The notes under the pieces were generated by a model that saw only the letters and a list, made by a program, of their open reading frames with translations, ran no database searches and was not told the DNA's origin. This document shows, piece by piece, positions 58,151 through 64,000 of a stretch of DNA of 64,000 nt. How positions within the stretch are numbered: the first letter of the stretch is position 1; the number at the start of each line of letters is the position of its first letter. Where the stretch lies: the NCBI GenBank assembly GCA_049724395.1, contig JAUGWO010000034.1, positions 123,451 through 187,450 of the forward strand. The letters are read 5' to 3'. The position numbers and the translations under genes were made by a program. The stretch comes from Spongospora subterranea f. sp. subterranea (taxonomy: Eukaryota > Endomyxa: Phytomyxea > Phytomyxea > Plasmodiophorida).

Positions 58151-60791
58151 ACGATTAGCCTGTTCCGCCGATGCTCGATACGCCTCTGCTGCCGAACGCT
58201 CGGCCAGGGTCCATGCAACGCGTAGTCGTCTTCGCAGCCGCTCCAGGTATTCTCGCTGAGATGCCGTGCTGTCCTCGGAACCTGACAGTCGTACATGCTC
58301 GGTCCGCGTAGGTCCCTGCCGAACTCCAGAAAGTGTGGCGTCTGCCCCGTCGTCCGACATACTCCCTGTCCATACGCAAACGTGATGTAATTTAGGACCC
58401 GATCCCATCTTGCTTGATCTTCTGCTGTCAGCGTCCGAAGGAACGAATTGAGATACCGATGCGGTCTCTCCGCCATGCCGTTTCCTTGCGCTCGATAGGC
58501 CACCGTCATCGCCAGACGAATCCCCAGCATCGCGCACAGTGCCTTCCCTAACTCGTTCCGCCACGACGAACTGCGGTCAGCAACTAGCTTTTTGGGAAAA
58601 CCTTTCGTCAAGAAGATGCCGTTGATAAGCGCCTCCGCCTTCTCTGTCGATGACAACGATTTCACCGGGATTTATTGTCGCATGCGTAAAACGACACGTG
58701 GCCGTTAACACATGTTTGTAGCCCCGCGACGTCATCGGTAGGCTAACGACATGATCGATATGCACCACCGCCCATGGCTCTCTTGGCGCGTCATCGTCAT
58801 CGAAGATTTGCCGCCGTCCCTGCTTCGAAGGCGTTGACAACTTGGCCTGTTGACATGACAAACAATCCCGGACATGTGCCGCCACGTCCCGGCCCATACC
58901 CCGGCCAGTAGGCATCCCGACGCAGTCGCTCCAGTGTTCGACGCCACCCAGATGTGCACACAACAGGCTATCATGGGCCAGTCGGATTCGCTCAATTCTA
59001 TCGGACGTCGGTATGCAGATCTGCCTCTGCTCCTGATGTCGATCGCTTTCCGGCTGAATCCTGATGAGGATGCCGTTGCCGTGTAGAACAGTGTTGCCGT
59101 CCCTCCGTAAGCCTTGCTTGCCATTCTCGATGCCTTCGATAATGTTGCTCCAAAGGGGTCCGCCCGTAGCCTTTGCCGCAGCTCCGTCACAACCGATTCC
59201 TCCTGCTGCCTTGAGGCGCTGTTGATGGCCCAGCCGCTGTCCACAACGTCCTCATCGTCATCCAGGTCCTGGCCGTCGTCCGTCTCCACTCCGCCCTCCC
59301 TAGGGGATCGCCGGCTCAACGAGTCCGCGTTTTGATTTGCCGCCCCTGGCTTGTACCTCAACGTGTAGTGGAAACATTCCAAGGCCTCCCAGATCCTGTT
59401 TAGCTGAGCATCGTCGTGTTCCCGCCGCAGGAATTCCAAAGGACGATGACCGGTTTCAATGACAAAATGCTGTCCCTAGACTACGCAGTCCACATAGTTA
59501 GGGCCGGCCAGCACCTTGGCCATCAATCGGCAATAAGTTGCCGGCGCGCATCTCAACCCGAAAGGCATGGAGTTCCACTCGAACAGGCTTGTTTCGTGAC
59601 AAATGCTGTTTTCGGCTTGTCTTCCTCCGCCATCGCCACCTGCCAGTATCCTGACGCCATATTGAAAACCGAGAACCATTGGGATCCGGACATCGCAGCC
59701 AGCGCATCGTCGATTCTTGGCATCGGGTAACCGTCCGATATCGTAACGTCATTCAACCTGCGATAATCGATTGCAAACCGATAGGTGCCGTCTTTCTTCC
59801 GCGTCAACACAATCCCTGAGGCCCAAGGACTGGTCGATGCGCGAATATGGCCTTCCTCAAGAAGCTTCTTAACGGTCTCGTGGACGTGTGACTCCATTGC
59901 CGGATGTAGACGTCGTGGCGAGCAGGCGATCGGCTTCGCGTCCGGGATCAGCGGGATCCTGTGCTCCAGTGTCTCCGTCGTCGATAAACGCTTGCGCCGC
60001 GTTTTAAATCGGTCCCTGTTGTCCCGGACCCATTGACGTATTTTCTCTTGCGTCTGGTAGTCGAACAAACTCCACTCAACATGAATTGCCTCCAGAACCG
60101 CCGCCGTTTGTTCGTCTTCTTCCTCTGTCGCACACGCCGCCACTCGGTCAGCCGATGTCCGAGTTGCTGATCCCACCGTTGTCCCCGCCGGACGCGTTAT
60201 CGATGAGTCCCCCAGATTCGCCACCAAAGCCCAGACGCGGTCGTCCCGGGCTTCTGCGAAGCCTTCGGCCAATACCAACTCGCCCTTAGCGCGCCGTAGG
60301 TCGACAACCCCGTCCGAGCCCGAGCCTACGTCCAGCTCCACCGTTGCCTGGTGATCGGGTTGAAGTATAATGTCGGACACCAGCCTCAGCTCCCATATGC
60401 CATGCTGTTGCTGTTTGGGTGTCCGAAAAGCCACTTTAACGTCAAGCTCTTGGAAAGTGACCTTCTCGCCAGCGACATCCACCATCGCGCCCAACTCCGC
60501 TAGATATTCGCGTCCCAGTAGCAGATCGCACACCAGGTCGTCGAGTACCAGGAACCTCCCCGTCCACGGTTGTCCCCCGATGGTCAGCTGCATACTTGCC
60601 CAGCCGTCCGCACGAACTTCGTCCCCAACAAAACTGGCCATCGCTGCCGATCTGGTCGCCATTGGGCGGATCTCTGCCCCCGCCGCCTCCGCGGCCCGAC
60701 GTCTGCGCCCGTGTCGACCAACGCTAGGAACGCCCGGCCCCCAACGTCGCGGTACCACCGCGCTGTTGATGCGCACATGTCCGGGATTGTT

Positions 60792-60884
60792 TGTCATGTC
60801 AACAGTCCAAGTTGTCATCGTCATCGAAGATTTGCCGCCGTCCCTGGTTCGAAGGCGTTGACAACTTGGACTGTTGACATGACA
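60792..60884. repeat. 25-bp inverted repeat inside the gypsy element
   Basis: The arm at 60792-60816 is the exact reverse complement of 60860-60884, with 43 bases between. It lies at the joint between a duplicated block and the protease region, so it probably marks a rearrangement. Confidence 0.9.
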
Positions 60885-62071
60885 ACAACCCGGCCGTTTG
60901 CCGCTTCTTCCTCCGTCCCATACCCGCCAGTAGGCATCCCGACGCAGTCGCTCCAGTGTTCGACGCCACCCAGATGTGCACGCCAACAGGTTATCATGGG
61001 CCAGTCGAATTCGCTCAATTCTATCGGACGTCGGTATGCAGATCTGCCTCTGCTCCTGATGTCGATCGCTTTCCGGCTGAATCCTGATGAGGATGCCGTT
61101 CGACAACCCCGTCCGTGTAGAACAGTGTTGCCGTCCCTCCGTAAGCCTTGCTTGCCATTCTCGATGCCTTCGATAATGTTGCTCCATAGGGGGTCCGCCC
61201 GTAGCCTTTGCCGCAGCTCCGTCACAACCGATTTCTCCTGCTGCCTTGAGGCGCTGTTGATGGCCCAGCCGCTGTCCACAACGTCTTCATTGTCATCCAG
61301 GTCCTGGCCGTCGTCCGTCTTCGCCAGCGACATCCACCATCGCGCCCAACTCCGCTAGATATTCGCGTCCCAGTAGCAGATCGCACACCAGGTCGTCGAG
61401 TATCAAAAAATTCCCCGTCCACGGTTGTCCCCCGATGATCAGCTGCATAGTTAACCAGCCGTCCCACGAACTTCGTCCCCAACAAAACTGGCCATCGCTG
61501 CCGATCTGGTCGCCATTGCGCGAATCTCTGCCCCCGCCGCCTCCGCGGCCCGACGTGTGACTATGCTGACGTCTGCGCCCATGTTGACCAACGCTAGGAA
61601 CGCCCGGCCCCCAATCACCGCGCCTGTTGATGCTCTACCCCAGAAATTTGCAGGCCCCCCGGATCGAAAGGGCTCGGGGCGGCTGCAGCCGTCCCGCCCC
61701 CTCAAGCCGAAGCCTGACAAGGCGCATCTACCTTGGCCGGCACGCCGCCCGCATATGACCATTCGCACCGCAACTGAAGCATCGTTGGCGCTCTTTCACC
61801 CGCGCGCAATCCCTGAAGCTGTGCGCGTTCGTCTCACAGGTCCTGCACCGGAAGTCCGCCTGCTTGGCCGTCGCGTCCGCCGGCGGAATCGTGGCCGCCC
61901 CGACCGTCCTCGGAGGTTTCTTGTCGCCTAGCTGCTCCCGGAGTCTTTCCTGATAGAGGCAGCTGTGAAGGAACCGCAGCCGCTCCTCCACCGTCAGATC
62001 TCGGGCCCGGTTGCTGTACAGGGGAGTCTTCTCCAGTACGTCCCTGGTTCGCTGCGACAAACTCCCTCGAT

Positions 62072-62314
62072 AAAACTGGCAACATGCTCCGGTGACCCCT
62101 GGAAATCGTCAGAGACGGACGTCGTCGTCATGTGGCTGAACATGGCGATCTCGTCCGTGCGGCGGATGGGGGCGATGGAACGGACCGGGATAGAGCTATG
62201 GTATCGCCCCCATAGCTCTATCTGCCGCACGGACGAGATCGCCATGTTCAGCCACATGACGACGACGTCCGCCTCTGACGATTTCAGGGGTCATCGGAGC
62301 ATGTTGCCAGTTTT
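62072..62314. repeat. Long palindrome, arms about 95 bp, in the gypsy gag region
   Basis: Sequence at 62072-62167 reappears in inverted orientation at 62222-62314 with only a few differences. A smaller perfect inverted repeat (62190-62201 with 62210-62221, ATAGAGCTATGG) lies in the centre. Such a structure is a typical result of template switching or fold-back repair. Confidence 0.9.
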
Positions 62315-62620
62315 GGAAACGTCCTGCCTTGTTCTGCCGACAGCCGATTCGACCCGTTGCGCCTGGCCCTGCGGCCGTCACTGGCGCCCCGCCCGTTCGC
62401 TTCGGGCGACTCAGGATCATAATTGTCGCCATCCTGCTCGCGCTTCACTGCGGTCGTTGCTGTCGGGCTGGACGGCGACAGCCGGGCTACCAGCTGCTCC
62501 ATGACCCGCGCGATGCGGTCTTGCTCTGCTTGTAGCTTCTCTATGGCCTCGCGGCTATGCTCCCGCATTTCCACCAGACTTTGGCGGATCTCATCCATCG
62601 TCGTCATTTCGACGCTCCCG

Positions 62621-62742
62621 ATTAATAGATCGGAATATGTGTAGTGCCGTTACCTTCTGGGAGCAATATTAGTAGTTAGAGGGTGAGGCTTTTGAAAATA
62701 AACCAAAGTGGTCGTCTAAAGTACATATTCCGATCTATTAAT
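62621..62742. repeat. 20-bp perfect inverted repeat upstream of gypsy gag
   Basis: ATTAATAGATCGGAATATGT at 62621-62640 is the exact complement of 62723-62742. The left arm ends 14 bases before the gag start on the minus strand. It may be the edge of the element or a hairpin in its leader. Confidence 0.88.
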
Positions 62743-62897
62743 GAGAACTTTTAAATGGGTTCTAACGGCCTTCGTCTCTCAAGAAAGGAGTCACCCCGCT
62801 CTTGCGTCTCGGCGTGAATCACGGCCCGTCACCATAGAGTCGAGATGGAGAATCTGTTTGAGCTAAACAACTTCCCCGCTGCCACCAACAAAAAGAA
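62743..62897. other. Spacer between element edge and tRNA gene
   Basis: No coding or repeat signal is seen in these 155 bases. Confidence 0.4.
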
Positions 62898-62971
62898 TCG
62901 CTCGGCCATGCTTCGATCATGGGACTTCTGGGTTATGGGCCCAGCACGCTGCCAACTGCGTCACCAAGCGA
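62898..62971 (-). tRNA. Initiator tRNA-Met (CAT), second copy
   Basis: This is the same 74-base initiator tRNA as at 56798-56871, on the opposite strand, identical as far as I can compare base by base. The acceptor, D, anticodon (CAT) and T arms all pair as in the first copy, with C33 and A54. Downstream on its own strand is TTCTTTTTG, giving a run of five Ts as terminator, weaker than that of the first copy. Flanking bases differ between the copies, so the duplication does not extend beyond the gene. Confidence 0.95.
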
Positions 62972-62999
62972 ACATTGCTGCAATATAAGCAACTACACA

Positions 63000-64000
63000 C
63001 TTCTAAGTCACAGTCGGACCTAGATATTATCATTAGTACCCTAATACAATCCATTCACTTCTTCTATTGAACTAACAACCGGTGAACCTGTCGTTAGATT
63101 AAGAGTCCCAGTTTTGCTCTAGCGCAAGATGGTACAAACACGACGAGAGATACAAGAGGAGGACACCACTCCAGACATAACCAACGATGCTATGGAAACA
63201 CCATACACCCACCGGTTAAAAGAAGAAGTCGATCTCTCAAAACACAATTCGGGACTAAAACTAATCCCGGAATTCACCGGAAAGAACTGGGATGAGTTTC
63301 GTCGCAAGATTGAGACACAATTCATCATTATGGGAATCGACTCGTTCTTACATCACCCGCCAACCCGCGGCAACACGATCGAACAACGCAACGATCAACT
63401 AGCCTCTGCCCAAATCAGCATGCGACTATCACAATCGCAATACAAACAAGTATCGAGATGCACGACAACAAGCGAAATCTGGACAACGCTCCACGATATT
63501 TACGCGGAAACAGCGGAATCCAAAGCAGCAAACTTATTTCTCCAATTCATTCATCACAAGAAGCAGCCGAACCAAACCATGAAAGGCTACATAGACAAGC
63601 TGGTAGAACTATACGCACGACTTGAGAGTACACAACATCGACGTTGGCGAACTAGCCCTATTGCGTCAAGGCCCTTGATGGATTGCCAGATCAATACCAA
63701 CAAATCAAGGCAGCCGCCAGAGCATCTCAAGTAAACTCGATCGCAAGACTAACGAACTTACTCCTGACAACAGACCTTGAATCAACGGCGCCGCAATAGA
63801 CCACCTCTCTTAACACCGAGCGAACCAAGAGGCATAAGGAAAAGTCACATAACAACAACAACGACAGAAGCAATAACTACAACAACGGAATAATTGCACA
63901 CGGTGTAGACGATCGACGCACTCGAGCGAAGAATGCTGGCTACTGCACCCAACAATGAGAAGGAAAACATAACCAACTGCGTCTACCAACACTACAACAA
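63000..64000 (+). mobile_element. Ty1/copia retrotransposon, 5' part, running off the window
   Basis: A plus-strand frame from 63129 encodes a copia-type gag polyprotein of the UBN2/retrotran_gag group: MVQTRREIQEED, KLIPEFTGKNWDEFRRKIET, ATSEIWTTLHDIYAETAES-like capsid signature, and FIHHKKQPNQTMKGYIDKLV. An Asn/Arg-rich stretch near 63840-63900 resembles a nucleocapsid lead. The upstream 130 bases would be LTR or leader, but no LTR boundary is recognised. It starts about 150 bases from the second tRNA gene, upstream of that gene. The portion seen has a few breaks; protease, integrase and RT lie beyond the window edge. Confidence 0.75.

Larger units (their letters stand above)
58114..62640 (-). 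mobile_element. Ty3/gypsy retrotransposon, rearranged (fossil)
   Basis: Reading leftwards on the minus strand the parts follow gypsy order. Gag has a coiled-coil lead at 62607 (MTTMDEIRQSLVEMREHSRE), capsid and zinc knuckle near 61.8 kb. An aspartic protease region (LLGREYLAELGAMVD) is followed by reverse transcriptase at 60.0-59.5 kb (HIRASTSPWASGIVLTRKKD, FAIDYRRLNDVT). RNase H end, zinc-binding motif and integrase core continue to 58114. The block at 60.8-61.5 kb repeats the RNase H end and protease regions seen elsewhere in the element, so it is internally duplicated. It also contains two inverted duplications. It is broken, with several breaks. GC content is higher than in neighbouring host genes. 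No LTR pair was recognised. Confidence 0.85.

Noticed and set aside
60370-61358. Long plus-strand open frames over the gypsy element
   Set aside because: They are antisense to clear gag-pol coding and arise from its GC-rich codon bias.
1-64000. CRISPR array or bacterial operon structure
   Set aside because: No regularly spaced short repeats; genes have spliceosomal introns and eukaryotic families throughout.

Overview
This window reads as nuclear DNA of a unicellular, probably flagellated eukaryote. Protein genes are split by many very short spliceosomal introns, mostly 45-60 nt with GT...AG ends, and genes on both strands are only tens to hundreds of bases apart. Conserved proteins identified by eye include an ERGIC3-type cargo receptor, TFIIIC102/GTF3C3, the cohesin loader SCC2/NIPBL, AP-4 mu, an RNF5/RNF185 E3 ligase, a TruA-family pseudouridine synthase, ORC4, homoaconitase, a CIBAR1/FAM92-type BAR protein, a DENN protein, PDAT/LRO1, CCT1, ERV1/ALR, both queuine tRNA-ribosyltransferase subunits, EEF1AKMT1 and a cytochrome b5-fused front-end desaturase. 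Homoaconitase implies the alpha-aminoadipate lysine route, known from fungi, euglenids and a few unicellular opisthokont relatives. AP-4, the queuine enzymes and a ciliary BAR protein argue against an ordinary yeast or mould. I lean towards an early-diverging fungus-like or unicellular opisthokont lineage, but species or phylum cannot be fixed from this window.

Layout. 0-5.4 kb: a small unassigned gene, ERGIC3 and TFIIIC102. 5.4-11.9 kb: SCC2 on the minus strand, convergent with TFIIIC102. 13.2-16.1 kb: AP-4 mu and the RING ligase, minus. 16.7-21.6 kb: pseudouridine synthase, ORC4 and a small unknown gene, plus. 22.0-24.5 kb: homoaconitase. 24.5-28.9 kb: a glycine-rich unknown, the BAR protein and the DENN protein, minus. 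29.2-31.4 kb: PDAT. 31.5-35.7 kb: a secreted kelch protein, CCT1 and a secreted SUEL lectin, minus. 36.7-38.9 kb: an MFS carrier and ERV1. 39-41.6 kb: a Myb/SANT-like protein and poorly defined genes. 41.7-44.6 kb: the head-to-head QTRT2/QTRT1 pair. 44.9-49.4 kb: EEF1AKMT1, a DOMON-cytochrome b561 protein and a luminal glycosyltransferase. 52.4-54.6 kb: the desaturase.

From about 49.7 kb onward the window becomes repeat-rich. It holds a decayed Harbinger nuclease, a 165-bp-arm foldback repeat with a third copy, fossil Ty3/gypsy pieces at 55-56 kb, a rearranged Ty3/gypsy cluster at 57.3-62.6 kb, and the 5' part of a Ty1/copia element running off the right edge. Two nearly identical initiator tRNA-Met genes, pointing towards each other, bracket the gypsy cluster. 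GC rises visibly inside the gypsy block.

Exon boundaries were placed by hand from splice motifs, frame and protein family resemblance; internal boundaries of long genes are approximate. No database search was possible.
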